55,049 nt of DNA. It comes from Nitrospinaceae bacterium (GTDB lineage Bacteria > Nitrospinota > Nitrospinia > Nitrospinales > Nitrospinaceae). Position 1 is the first letter of the stretch, and each line of letters begins with the position of its first letter. The translations under genes and the position numbers were made by a program. The notes beneath the pieces were generated by a model. It saw only the letters and a list, made by a program, of their open reading frames with translations, was not told where the DNA came from and searched no databases. This document shows, piece after piece, positions 1-8,243 of the stretch. The DNA lies in NCBI GenBank assembly GCA_029261535.1, contig JAJDBF010000018.1, forward strand, positions 1 through 55,049. Reading direction: 5' to 3'.

Positions 1-55
1 GCGTTCGCCTGCGAATCTCCCTGACCATACCTTCACTCGACACTTTCTTCTTCAT
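1..55 (-). CDS. IS3-type transposase OrfA, N-terminal fragment
   Basis: The 18 visible residues are MKKKVSSEGMVREIRRRT. A strong ribosome binding site (GGAGGG) stands about 6 nt before the ATG at 55-53. The basic N-terminus resembles IS3-family OrfA proteins that continue into a helix-turn-helix. The remainder lies outside the window, so completeness and activity cannot be judged. Confidence 0.5.
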   Translation of the reverse strand, partial: MKKKVSSEGMVREIRRRT

Positions 56-141
56 AACACCCTCCTTCAATAGGAAAGGTTAACAAAAAGTGTCTCTTAA
101 CTTTTTACCTTAAATGGTCCACTTTCGGCTGACGGGATACA
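1..141 (-). mobile_element. IS3-like insertion sequence, one end only
   Basis: Read on the minus strand, a sequence beginning TGTATCCCG at position 141 runs out of the window to the left and contains the start of a small transposase-like ORF. The terminal TG is typical of IS3-family ends. The element interrupts the mrr gene at exactly this point, which fixes the junction. Only about 140 bp are visible, so the family assignment rests on the OrfA-like N-terminus and is tentative. Confidence 0.55.
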
Positions 142-787
142 CTTGGACGTATATCTGGTCCACACCTAGAGGGTCCTGGTTAATCACACCGTCAACGCCG
201 TCATCGCCACTTTTCCCTATCGCCTTTCCAGCGTTTTCCGAAGTACCACCATATCCCATAGCCAAGAGCAGTCCAACGATTAGATGTTCAAAGAACAGAG
301 AGGATGACTCGCGAACCTTCCCTAGAATGTCTCCTGCTAATGCATCGTTTATGACCTTATGTGATAAGCGCAGAAGCTCGTCGGGTGTTGCACTTTCATT
401 TAAAACATCTGTTTCCTCCTGCGGTTTATCTTTATCCAACCGTGTCCCCTTACGGCTACGAAAATCCTGAAATGATTTAAATTTCTCAAGAAACTTACTG
501 TCAATTCGCTCTGGGTTTTCCGAAAGAACCTTTTTCCCTTCCTCCGTAATAACAAAGTGACTGCGTGCGGTGTATTTTAATAGGCCTGCCTGCTTGAGGT
601 AACTTTTTGCCCAGTGTACGCGGTTCGAAAATGTTGTCTGCTTGCCACTAGGAAGAAATTGTTCTTTGTCCTCTTGGGAAAGCTGAAACTCCTTCGCTAG
701 AGTTTCAATGACATAGGAAGTTACTGCTTCCTCTTGGCGACAAGACTTCAATACAGGAAGCATAAGTGTCTGGTAGTCAGGTATCAT
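142..787 (-). pseudogene. mrr: Mrr-type restriction endonuclease, truncated by an IS
   Basis: The reading frame gives a Mrr N-terminal winged helix (about residues 5-90) and the first half of the Mrr catalytic domain, including GDDGVDGVINQDPLGVDQ. In this family the catalytic core continues as YVQAK with an essential lysine. Here the frame reads YVQV and then enters IS sequence, stopping at about 110. The usual length is near 300 residues, so the last 80 or so and the catalytic Lys are lost. Mrr proteins cut DNA carrying modified bases; this copy should be inactive. Its ATG overlaps the TGA of an upstream remnant (ATGA), suggesting former translational coupling. Confidence 0.8.
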
Positions 788-912
788 GTTTTTCCTTCTT
801 GTATTAATGGATCGAGTTTTTTCTTAAATATTTGCAAAAATCCAATGCTTCTTCCTGCGTATAGTTTTATCGCATTCTGTAAATTTTCGGCTAAAAATGG
901 ATGTTCATGACT
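784..912 (-). pseudogene. 3' remnant of a gene coupled to mrr
   Basis: An open frame without a start codon begins just after a TAG at 915-913 and ends in a TGA that overlaps the mrr ATG. It encodes about 42 residues, including LAENLQNAIKLYAGRSIG and ending QEGKT. The ATGA overlap is what a real two-gene operon leaves behind, so this is probably the C-terminus of a lost mrr partner. I do not recognise the family. Confidence 0.35.
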
Positions 913-950
913 CTAAATAGTTCTTCCACGTTGCCCCTCCGGTGAGGATA

Positions 951-1062
951 GTTTTGCATAACTCAAAAATCCAAGGCGGGATTCTTCACTATCCTTCAGA
1001 ATGACACCCAAAATTTTTGCCAGCCCTTCTCCGACAAACTCAGGACAGGCTCCACGCTAATC
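951..1062 (+). repeat. dispersed repeat copy (GATTCTTC...CAGAATGACA unit)
   Basis: The stretch contains TTTGCATAACTCAAAAATCC, then GATTCTTC, a variable centre and CAGAATGACA, followed by CTCAGGACAGGCTCC. The same units recur at about 18428, 20818, 23744, 31016, 47909 and 54055 in either orientation. No gene is visible here. The 913-1191 gap is otherwise filled by the short inverted-end repeat that follows. Confidence 0.7.
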
Positions 1063-1087
1063 ACTCCTCGCCAGGCAAACAGGTAAA

Positions 1088-1186
1088 GGGGATCTCTTAA
1101 TAATTCGATATTTTCTGTTCCGGCAACTCGCAGACCCCCTAAAACCAAGGTCTGCTCGCGACCAAAAGCAATTTTCAGAAGTGCCC
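1088..1186 (+). repeat. MITE-like element, copy 1
   Basis: It starts GGGGATCTC and ends AAGTGCCC, imperfect inverted ends shared with the copies at 7259, 9121 and 47433. The inner block TTCTGTTCCGGCAACTCGC is almost identical to the reverse complement of 9190-9225. It ends 6 bp before the stop of the CBS-domain gene. It carries no coding capacity. Confidence 0.6.
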
Positions 1187-1191
1187 TAAAG

Positions 1192-1578
1192 TTATTTTTT
1201 AAATTTTTTAACGAGGTATTTGGAGTAATCAGAAATGGACAATATCCCCAATAACTGGTCTCCTGCGGTCACAACTAAATGATGTGTATTATTGTCTCTC
1301 ATGACTTCAGCCGCTTCTTCCATGCTTTTCTGACTTTCCATCTTAATTATTGGGAACACCATGATGCTGGATACTGGAGCCGTCGTCGGGTCCAGTTTTT
1401 CGGCAACAACTTTCCGGCTTATATCGTGATTGGTAATGATCCCAATATATTCTCCAGCATCTTCCACAAGCAGGGAATGGATTCCATTGTCGTGCATATA
1501 ATTTGACGCTTCCAGAATGGTGGCGGAGGGATGAATGCTCAAGAGAGATTCGGCCATGTAATTCAGGATTCTTTCCAT
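1192..1578 (-). CDS. two-CBS-domain protein
   Basis: A 128-residue protein made only of two CBS motifs (about residues 5-60 and 70-125). The typical HSLLVED and HHLVV beta strands are each followed by GIITNHDIS or GILSISDYS. Paired CBS domains form a Bateman module that binds adenine nucleotides and usually regulates a partner. Nothing in the sequence identifies the partner. AAAGGAGA lies about 7 nt before the ATG, so the start is well supported. It is transcribed in the same direction as gpmA but 106 bp away. Confidence 0.85.
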   Translation of the reverse strand: MERILNYMAESLLSIHPSATILEASNYMHDNGIHSLLVEDAGEYIGIITNHDISRKVVAEKLDPTTAPVSSIMVFPIIKMESQKSMEEAAEVMRDNNTHHLVVTAGDQLLGILSISDYSKYLVKKFKK

Positions 1579-1684
1579 AATAATTTCTCCTTTTAGGATT
1601 ATAGTTATCTATGCAACTTCGTCACAAATTTACACAAACCAACAGAAGGGAAACGATTACCCCCTTCAGCCCTCACGCATTGAG

Positions 1685-2431
1685 CTACTTTGACTGGGCC
1701 TGTTGCGCCACGGCATCGGCGGCTTTTTTTACGGCATCGGGATCGCCGAGGTAGTAATGCTTGATCGGTTTCAACTGCTCATCGAGTTCATAGACCAGCG
1801 GAATACCGGTCGGCACATTGAGCTCGGTGATGTCCGTCTCACTGATATTATCCAGATGCTGGATCAGTGCTCGCAGGCTGTTGCCGTGGGCGCAGATGAG
1901 AACGCGCTTGTCCGCCTTGATATCCGGCACGATGGTCTCCAGCCAATACGGAATCATACGTGCCACTGTTTCCTTTAGTGATTCGGTTGAGGGTCGTTGA
2001 TCGGGAGTCAGGTCGGCGTAACGCGGGTCGTTGTTCGGATGGCGTTCATCGTCTTCTGCCAAAGCCGGTGGCGGGATGTCGTAACTGCGCCGCCAAACCT
2101 TGACTTGATCGGCACCATGCACCTCAGCCGTCTCGGCTTTGTTGAGCCCTTGCAGTCCGCCATAATGACGTTCGTTCAGCCGCCAGTTGCGAATGACGGG
2201 GATCCACATCAAATCCATTTCATCGAGAGTGATCCAAAGCGTACGGATCGCACGCTTGAGCACCGAGGTGTAGGCGATATCGAAACCCAACCCTTTCTCT
2301 TTTAGCAAGCGAGCCCCCGCCGTGGCTTCGGCAACACCCTGCTCAGTCAAATCAACATCCTTCCAACCGGTGAATCGGTTTTCCAGATTCCAGACACTCT
2401 GCCCGTGCCGCATCAACACCAGTTTATACAT
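1685..2431 (-). CDS. gpmA: 2,3-bisphosphoglycerate-dependent phosphoglycerate mutase
   Basis: This cytosolic glycolytic enzyme interconverts 3- and 2-phosphoglycerate. The 248-residue length is normal for the dPGM family. The catalytic motif [10 protein letters not shown] gives phospho-acceptor His9. [13 protein letters not shown] (about residues 86-98) and AHGNSLRAL with His182 complete the active site. It is divergent from the HD-GYP gene at 2639, with about 200 bp of intergenic DNA between them. The start at the canonical [10 protein letters not shown] leaves no doubt. Confidence 0.96.
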   Translation of the reverse strand: MYKLVLMRHGQSVWNLENRFTGWKDVDLTEQGVAEATAGARLLKEKGLGFDIAYTSVLKRAIRTLWITLDEMDLMWIPVIRNWRLNERHYGGLQGLNKAETAEVHGADQVKVWRRSYDIPPPALAEDDERHPNNDPRYADLTPDQRPSTESLKETVARMIPYWLETIVPDIKADKRVLICAHGNSLRALIQHLDNISETDITELNVPTGIPLVYELDEQLKPIKHYYLGDPDAVKKAADAVAQQAQSK

Positions 2432-2544
2432 GAGATAATTCCTTCCCTTAGCTATAACGAACCTTGGCTAACAGGCGCATCGCTACCTGCCATCAGTATG
2501 TTAAAAAAAGTTTCGGAATTTGTCGAGAACAAGCCTGTGAAAAG

Positions 2545-2573
2545 TTGACGTAAACGTCAATTAAGGCTAAATA
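2545..2573 (+). promoter_or_regulatory. predicted sigma-70 promoter with palindrome, upstream of the HD-GYP gene
   Basis: TTGACG (2545-2550), a 17-bp spacer and TAAATA (2568-2573) fit a -35/-10 pair pointing toward the gene at 2639. The -35 is half of the palindrome TTGACGTAAACGTCAA (2545-2560), which could be an operator. The sequence GGCTAAATATATAGCC at the -10 is also palindromic. Confidence 0.45.
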
Positions 2574-2638
2574 TATAGCCTGTTATCAACAAACCGTCTT
2601 TATTTTTTTGGACCCGGAGAAAATCGTAACAGCAAATT

Positions 2639-3604
2639 ATGTCCGATACCATTGAACACCATTTCAAGCCTATCACGCACACGTTCCTCGATAAGGAATG
2701 GGTAGAAGGTTTCACCATCTACTACAAATCCGTGGATGGCGGCAAGACCAGCTTCCTGATCTTTGCCCAGTATACGCCGGAAGATTACACGCGCCTCGAA
2801 AAGATTATGAAGGAAGGAGACCGTCAGGATTTTTTCATTCACGAAAACGATCTCATCCGGTATTTCCGCGAATGTATTCTGGTGCGGTTGCGCCGTGGCC
2901 TCGAGAAGGACAAACCGAATCCGCTGGAAGTGGTCCGACGCACCTACCCGGTCATCCGAAGAATCCTGGGCGACTACCTGGAATATGACATTTCTCCCAG
3001 GATGTTGAGGACCATGGATGAATTACCCGATATCCTGTGCCCCTTGTTTCGCAACGAGGTCATCCCATTCCCTGCACTGGTCAGCCTGACTCTCAAGGAT
3101 CCGGAAATTGAAACACACTGTGCCAACGTCGGCATGTACAGTCTCTACTTCGCAAAAATTCTGGAGCTTTCCGAATCCGACATGAGAGACCTGTTTCTCG
3201 GAGGATTATTTTCCGACATCGGCAAAAAAGATTTTCCAGAATCGATCCACACTAAAAGTGAACTGACCTCTGAGGACTGGTCCACTATCCGCAAGCACCC
3301 GTCCAGCGGACGCAAAACGCTAAACGACATGAAATGCTATTCAGAAAATGTTTTACGGATGGTGATCGAACATCACGAAAACTTTGACGGCACGGGTTAC
3401 CCGTTTGGCCTCGCCAGCGAAAAAATTTCGTTGAACGGACGCATCTCCAGAATTCTGGATGTGTTCGATTCCATGACCTCCGAAAGAAGGTACCGCAAAC
3501 CCGTTAGAATCATCGAGACCCTGACCGAGATCAAAGACGGCATGGAAGGTCACTTCGACCCCCGTCTCCTCACCGCCCTCTTCAAATCCTTCACCCACTC
3601 CTAG
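2639..3604 (+). CDS. HD-GYP domain protein with altered HD motif
   Basis: A 321-residue protein. The first 150 residues are an unrecognised N-terminal domain. An HD-GYP domain (about 155-310) follows, the family that hydrolyses c-di-GMP. The first metal His is present (His160) and the GYP signature HHENFDGTGYP (245-255) is complete. At the HD position the sequence is FSDIGKKDFP, so the metal-binding His is Ser192 next to Asp193, where HDIGK is normal. The enzyme may therefore be a degenerate sensor or effector. GGAG lies about 20 nt before the ATG, which is too far to be a good binding site, but no other in-frame start exists. Confidence 0.85.
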   Translation: MSDTIEHHFKPITHTFLDKEWVEGFTIYYKSVDGGKTSFLIFAQYTPEDYTRLEKIMKEGDRQDFFIHENDLIRYFRECILVRLRRGLEKDKPNPLEVVRRTYPVIRRILGDYLEYDISPRMLRTMDELPDILCPLFRNEVIPFPALVSLTLKDPEIETHCANVGMYSLYFAKILELSESDMRDLFLGGLFSDIGKKDFPESIHTKSELTSEDWSTIRKHPSSGRKTLNDMKCYSENVLRMVIEHHENFDGTGYPFGLASEKISLNGRISRILDVFDSMTSERRYRKPVRIIETLTEIKDGMEGHFDPRLLTALFKSFTHS

Positions 3605-3700
3605 GTGCTCCGCGCACGGCGGACAGAAAGCATGCCGCGATGCGCTCTAAAAATTTTGCTAGTCCATGAACAGTCAGCCAGTTAGCTCACCGCAAGGTGT
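3605..3700. repeat. dispersed repeat mosaic (GTGCTCCGCGCACGGCGGAC unit)
   Basis: GTGCTCCGCGCACGGCGGAC and CAGTTAGCTCACCGCAAGGTG match, on one strand or the other, units at 20910-20940, 23450, 47975 and 54460-54590. The stretch separates two converging genes and has no visible coding potential. Confidence 0.5.
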
Positions 3701-3707
3701 AAGGGGG

Positions 3708-4469
3708 TCACTTTTTCTTTTTTTGAGCCTTGCTGAGAATGTCTTCAAGAATACTTTGAATGGCGGGGGATTGGAGGGGCAGTTCGACCGCAATAATTTC
3801 GCGTACCTTGCGGTGTTGCCCCGCGTTGGCGGTGAGTGAAAACCTGGCCGCACTCGCGACAAAGTATTTATTCATTTCTTTTTTATCCTGCAACCAGTCC
3901 AGTGAAGCGATAACACGGCGCACCGGCTCGGGCGATCCGGTAGCCATGAATTGTCCCCACAAAGCGTCAAGAATCCATTCGCCTTTTTCCAGCGGCAATT
4001 CGGTCAGAGGTCGTGGAGCATTTTTGGTTAAAAACGCGAACACCTTGGAAAGTCGTGGATGCCGGGCGAACAGGGCTTCCACCCGTTCCTGCGAATCCGG
4101 AAGTCCCGAATACCACAATCCAAAAACCACAACGCCAAGATGCCGTTCTTTAAGAGAATCCAGGTGCTGAACAATAGCGTCGACTTTGCCGGGGTTTTGT
4201 TGAAACACGCCAGACATAAAACCAAACAGCGGCGAGATCGCATGTTTTTTGTCGAGCATCCCCGAGGCACTCATGTACTTGATGGCGGCGGGAACCCGCT
4301 CTGGCCTGGGCTTCAGGTAATAGGTTTTCAACCAACGCTTGGCATGAGCCGGTGATTTAAAAACAGGTGCGGCAAAGGCTGTATTGACCAGAATTGCGCT
4401 GACGACCAAGCACCCTGCCAATTTCAACACGAGGAGTTTTCGGTGACCTTTCTGAATGGGCTGGCACAT
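3708..4469 (-). CDS. exported protein of unknown function
   Basis: I do not recognise the family. From the ATG at 4469 (TGGAG about 9 nt upstream) the protein has 253 residues. It starts with a clear signal peptide: a basic stretch, then LVVSAILVNTAFA and cleavage near AAP. The mature part is helical, with spaced features such as KSPAHAKRWLKTYY and YLKPRPERVP, and ends in a Lys-rich tail. A longer frame starts at 4550 but would overlap tlyA by 74 bp and bury the signal peptide. It follows tlyA by 7 bp and is probably in the same operon. Confidence 0.65.
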   Translation of the reverse strand: MCQPIQKGHRKLLVLKLAGCLVVSAILVNTAFAAPVFKSPAHAKRWLKTYYLKPRPERVPAAIKYMSASGMLDKKHAISPLFGFMSGVFQQNPGKVDAIVQHLDSLKERHLGVVVFGLWYSGLPDSQERVEALFARHPRLSKVFAFLTKNAPRPLTELPLEKGEWILDALWGQFMATGSPEPVRRVIASLDWLQDKKEMNKYFVASAARFSLTANAGQHRKVREIIAVELPLQSPAIQSILEDILSKAQKKKK

Positions 4470-4476
4470 TTTGCAA

Positions 4477-5300
4477 TCACTCCAGATGTTCAAGGTCGGT
4501 TTCCGGTGAAACTTTTGACCATAATTTTCCCGGTTCCCAAATGATGCCATGGGCCTCGGCCTGGCAATACAGAAAAAATTCGCGGTTGCCCTTTTGCCCT
4601 GCCACCGGCGACAGCGTAACGTCGCTCACCCCCCAGCGTAACGCCTCGACACAAGCCGCCACCTTCACCACCGCAGAATAATGTTTTACCGGGTCACGGA
4701 TCACGCCTTTCCTATCAACTTCGCTTTTCCCCACTTCAAACTGCGGCTTGACCATGGCCAACACATGACCGTGATCTTTGATGAGCGGAAACACCTGCGG
4801 CAGGATCAGCTTCAACGAAATAAACGAGACATCGATCACGGCGATATCAAAAATTCTTCCGCCGACATCTCCCGGTTGCAGTTGACGGGCATTCACACGC
4901 TCCATCACCTGCACACGTTCGTCCCGCCTCAGCCTATAATCGAGTTGATTGTAACCGACATCGACCGCCACCATTTTTTTCGCACCGTGTTGAAGCAGAC
5001 AATCGGTGAACCCGCCGGTGGAGGCACCGATATCAATGCCCGTAAAGCCGGTGGGATCGACTCCAAACACCTCCAACGCGTGTTGCAGTTTCAACCCGCC
5101 GCGCCCGACGTACGGGTTCGGGTCTTCCAGGACCATCAACAATTCTTCCGGGTCCAGCATACGCCCCGGCTTGTCGACCACCTCCGACCCGGAGCGCACC
5201 CGCCCGGCAAGGATCAGTGCCTGTGCCCTCTGCCGGGATTCCGCGAGTTTTTTTTTACCAGCAGTTCATCGGCACGTAGACGTTCACTCGCTTTCCCCAT
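4477..5300 (-). CDS. tlyA: TlyA-family rRNA methyltransferase, frameshifted at an A9 tract
   Basis: TlyA enzymes are 2'-O-methyltransferases of 16S/23S rRNA with an N-terminal S4 RNA-binding domain. The methyltransferase part (from 5199) is complete: PYVGRGGLKLQHALE, the SAM-binding GIDIGASTGGFTD and VKPQFEVG. The S4 part starts at an ATG at 5300 as MGKASERLRADELLVKK, in a different frame. After a run of nine A (minus strand, 5248-5256) the family sequence LAESRQRAQALILAGRV continues in the -1 frame. Ten A would restore one 274-residue protein. The ATG overlaps the xseB stop, as expected for an operon. Sequencing error, phase variation or polymerase slippage are all possible. Confidence 0.8.
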
Positions 5301-5538
5301 CGGTGCCTCCAGAAGGAAACAGTTCGGCTGTCAGATCGCCTTTGCCATTTTTGGTGAGCTTCTCGATTTTCTGTTCTGCCTCCTTCAGTTTTTCAGAACA
5401 CACTCGCGACATCTGGATGCCTTCTTCAAAAATCTGTAGAGACTTGTCGATGTCGAGTTCACCTTTTTCGAGTTCCTGAACGATTTTTTCCAACCGCTCC
5501 ATCGCCTTTTCAAACTTGATGTCTTTTTTTTCTGCCAT
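5284..5538 (-). CDS. xseB: exodeoxyribonuclease VII small subunit
   Basis: An 84-residue XseB. It has the helical-hairpin signature FEKAMERLEKIVQELEKGE and DKSLQIFEEGI, the usual length for the family. XseB binds several-fold to XseA to form exonuclease VII, which degrades single-stranded DNA in both directions. It lies 62 bp after xseA in the same direction and overlaps the tlyA start by 17 bp. A 7-bp hairpin (CCTCAGA/TCTGAGG, 5562-5583) sits in the xseA-xseB gap but has no U-run on the coding strand. Confidence 0.93.
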   Translation of the reverse strand: MAEKKDIKFEKAMERLEKIVQELEKGELDIDKSLQIFEEGIQMSRVCSEKLKEAEQKIEKLTKNGKGDLTAELFPSGGTDGESE

Positions 5539-5600
5539 AACGTCTCCCGGATTTCAACTTCCCTCAGAAAAAATTCTCTGAGGTTTCTTCTATTTTTATT

Positions 5601-7217
5601 TTACCCATCCTCTACAGTCGCGTCCAGTTCGCCTTCCGAAAGACGGATTCTGAGTTTATCGCCGGGTTTTACCTGATCCCGGCGAAACACTACTTGTCCG
5701 GTTTCCTTTTCACAAGTGAGGCTGTAGCCACGGCCCAGCACTTTCAAGGGACTGAGTGCATCGAGTTGCCGGGCGAGTCCGTCAAAGCGGTTGCTTTCCT
5801 GCTTTGTCCGACCTCTCATCAGATGAACCAGTAAATGTTTCCGGCTTTCAAGTTGCAAACGATACTGAGTAAATTTTCTCTCTGGTGATGCCAACAGCAA
5901 TCGTTTGACCAGAGACCGTAAACCCTCGCGCTGAATGCGCGACCAGTTGCCCAGACTGTGCGTCAACCGGGACAGATTCAGTCGATTGCGTTCAAGGCGC
6001 ACCCGCCCCATCATCAAATGCCCCAACAATTGTTTCTGACTTTCGAGATGGGCTCGATGCTGGCCCAGTTTTCTTTCAGGCGAAGAAGATAATAATCGTT
6101 TGTTTCGAGAGCGCAAACCCTCGCGCTGAACACGGGACCACGTATCGAGACTGCGCGTCAACCGGGCAGACATATCGTCCAGCCTCTGCGCCGGATTTTC
6201 CAGAATGCGCCTGGGCTCCCGAAAAAAACGGCGGTCGATGAGCGACAACAACCGCGCCCGTCGATCCTGAAATTGTGTTTGCAGAATGGCCTGCAGGTTT
6301 TCGGTGAGGCTACTGAGGGTGGCATAAGTTTCTGCCAACACCGGGACGGCGATCTCGGCCGCCGCTGATGGTGTCGGCGCACGCAGATCCGCGACGAAAT
6401 CGGCAATGGTCACATCGACTTCATGACCCACCGCCGAGATGACAGGAATCCGCGATTGGAAAATAGCCCGCGCCACCACCTCTTCGTTAAACGCCCACAA
6501 GTCTTCAATGGAACCACCGCCGCGCCCGACGATGAGCAGGTCGATATCCGGCAGAGTGTTCATTTCCCGAATGGCCCGCGCAATTTCATTGGCGGAGCCT
6601 TCCCCTTGAACTTTGACAGGATTGAGCAGGACGGAAACTTTTGGATTGCGCCGTTTGAGGACGTTCAGGATATCGCGGATAACCGCGCCGGTGGGCGAGG
6701 TCACCACCCCGATTTTCCAGGGAAATTCTGGCAGGGGTTTTTTATGCTGAGGTGCGAACAATCCTTCTTCTTCGAGTTTCTTTTTGAGCTGATCGAATGC
6801 CTTTTGCAAGGCACCGAGTCCGCGCGGCTCCATACTGTCGATGATGATCTGATATTCACCGCGCGCTTCGTAAACCGCCACCCGGCCCGACACCAGTACT
6901 TGATCACCATCTTCCGGCTCGAACTTCAAGCCGGAACGGGAACCGCGAAACATGACGCAACGAATCTGCGAACGGTCGTCCTTGAGAGTGAAATAGGCGT
7001 GTTTGGATTGCGCGACTTTATGACCGGAGATCTCTCCCTCCAGCCAGAGAGACTCGAAATTCATTTCCAGAAGACCGCGAATGGCGGCGGTCAATTCTGA
7101 GACTGAATAGACGGACGGGGTTTCTTCTTCGCTTTCTTCTGCCAGCTCTTCCTGCACTTCATCATCCGGTTCTTCCGGGTGAGAGAAGAGGTCGGTGCCA
7201 GCATAAGAATCGGTCAT
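5601..7217 (-). CDS. xseA: exodeoxyribonuclease VII large subunit with internal duplication
   Basis: The catalytic subunit of exonuclease VII, 538 residues against about 450 in E. coli. An acidic tail (residues 15-33) precedes an OB fold (about 40-135). The catalytic core has GRGGGSIEDLWAFNEE (231-246) and GHEVDVTIADFVADLRAP (264-281). The extra length is mostly a 65-residue tandem repeat in the coiled-coil region. One copy begins RLTRSLDTWSRVQREGLRS (352) and the next RLTHSLGNWSRIQREGLRS (417). The C-terminal LKVLGRGYSL motif is normal. It is the first gene of xseA-xseB-tlyA. Confidence 0.95.
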   Translation of the reverse strand: MTDSYAGTDLFSHPEEPDDEVQEELAEESEEETPSVYSVSELTAAIRGLLEMNFESLWLEGEISGHKVAQSKHAYFTLKDDRSQIRCVMFRGSRSGLKFEPEDGDQVLVSGRVAVYEARGEYQIIIDSMEPRGLGALQKAFDQLKKKLEEEGLFAPQHKKPLPEFPWKIGVVTSPTGAVIRDILNVLKRRNPKVSVLLNPVKVQGEGSANEIARAIREMNTLPDIDLLIVGRGGGSIEDLWAFNEEVVARAIFQSRIPVISAVGHEVDVTIADFVADLRAPTPSAAAEIAVPVLAETYATLSSLTENLQAILQTQFQDRRARLLSLIDRRFFREPRRILENPAQRLDDMSARLTRSLDTWSRVQREGLRSRNKRLLSSSPERKLGQHRAHLESQKQLLGHLMMGRVRLERNRLNLSRLTHSLGNWSRIQREGLRSLVKRLLLASPERKFTQYRLQLESRKHLLVHLMRGRTKQESNRFDGLARQLDALSPLKVLGRGYSLTCEKETGQVVFRRDQVKPGDKLRIRLSEGELDATVEDG

Positions 7218-7258
7218 GGTTGAAATCCAGCAGTTAAATTCCGTTAGACATTTTTAAT

Positions 7259-7364
7259 GGGGACCTCGATAAATCAGAAAACCTCTGTTTTCGGCAGTTC
7301 GCACTCACTTTAAAACCAAGTGGGTCTGTTGGCCGCGCGCATAAGCACCTCGCGGCCCGACACC
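7259..7364 (+). repeat. MITE-like element, copy 2 (right end lost)
   Basis: It starts GGGGACCTCGATAAAT and contains CTGTTTTCGGCAGTTCGC, then GTTGGCCGCGCGCATAAGCA, matching copies 1, 3 and 4. The right terminus seen in copies 3 and 4 (TTTTTAGAGGTGCCC) is missing; the element runs into the 3' end of folD. Confidence 0.55.
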
Positions 7365-7366
7365 AT

Positions 7367-8209
7367 TTATTGAGATCGCTTAAACGCCTCAAGCGTATTG
7401 CTCATCAGCATGGCGATGGTCATCGGCCCGACACCGCCGGGAACCGGCGTGATGTGCGATGCTTTTTCTGCGACAGCGTCAAAATCGACATCGCCCACCA
7501 GTTTACCGTCGACGCGGTTGATGCCAACATCGATCACCACTGCGCCGTCTTTCACCATATCGGCTGTGACGAATCGGGGCCGCCCGATCGCCGCCACCAG
7601 GATATCCGCCGACCGCGCCATGGCAGGCAGGTCGCGGGTGCGGGAATGGCAAATGCTGACTGTGGCGTTGCGTCCCAACAGCAGATGCGCCATGGGTTTG
7701 CCGACGATATTACTTCTGCCCAGCACCACCGCATGTTTGCCTTCAATATCAATTTTGTAATGATCGAGCATCTCGATGATCCCCGCCGGTGTGCAGGGCA
7801 CCAGCTTGGCCCCGCCAGTGGCAAGGTAGCCCACGTTGACCGGATGAAAGCCATCGACATCCTTCGCCGGGTCGAGCGATTCCAAAATTAATTGCGAGTC
7901 GATGGTACTGGGAAGCGGCAATTGGACCAGTATGCCGTTCACTTCCGGGCGGGTGTTGAGGTCTTTGATATGCGCCAGCAATTCATCCTGACCGGTGGTC
8001 TCATCAAGGTGCAGGGAGAAATTATTGAACCCCATCTTCTCGCAGGTTTTATTTTTATTGCGGACGTAGACCGTTGAGGCCGGATCCTCGCCTATCTGGA
8101 CAACGGCCAGGCCCGGAACCTTGCCGGTTTCAGCCTTGAGAGTGGCAACCTCCCCGGCCACACGGTCTTTCACCAACTGGGAAACGACTTTGCCATCAAT
8201 AAGTGTCAT
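7367..8209 (-). CDS. folD: bifunctional methylene-THF dehydrogenase/cyclohydrolase
   Basis: FolD oxidises 5,10-methylene-tetrahydrofolate with NADP and hydrolyses the product to 10-formyl-THF. Clear family motifs are [14 protein letters not shown] with the catalytic Lys, [15 protein letters not shown], the nucleotide-binding [15 protein letters not shown], and [12 protein letters not shown] near the C-terminus. From the ATG at 8209 (MTLIDGK) the protein has 280 residues, the family norm. An upstream ATG at 8272 would add 21 unrelated residues and overlap the HDOD gene. Neither start has a convincing ribosome binding site. Confidence 0.95.
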   Translation of the reverse strand: MTLIDGKVVSQLVKDRVAGEVATLKAETGKVPGLAVVQIGEDPASTVYVRNKNKTCEKMGFNNFSLHLDETTGQDELLAHIKDLNTRPEVNGILVQLPLPSTIDSQLILESLDPAKDVDGFHPVNVGYLATGGAKLVPCTPAGIIEMLDHYKIDIEGKHAVVLGRSNIVGKPMAHLLLGRNATVSICHSRTRDLPAMARSADILVAAIGRPRFVTADMVKDGAVVIDVGINRVDGKLVGDVDFDAVAEKASHITPVPGGVGPMTIAMLMSNTLEAFKRSQ

Positions 8210-8243
8210 GGGTGCTGGGTCTTTTCTGGAATAAGGAGAAAGT

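Noticed and set aside
2600..2842. 80-residue minus-strand frame overlapping the HD-GYP start
   Set aside because: It is antisense to the HD-GYP gene and has no recognisable sequence.
4681..5439. 252-residue plus-strand frame opposite tlyA and xseB
   Set aside because: It is antisense to recognised genes on the other strand.
5562..5583. Hairpin between xseA and xseB as a terminator
   Set aside because: The coding strand has no U-run after it and both genes are expected in one transcript.
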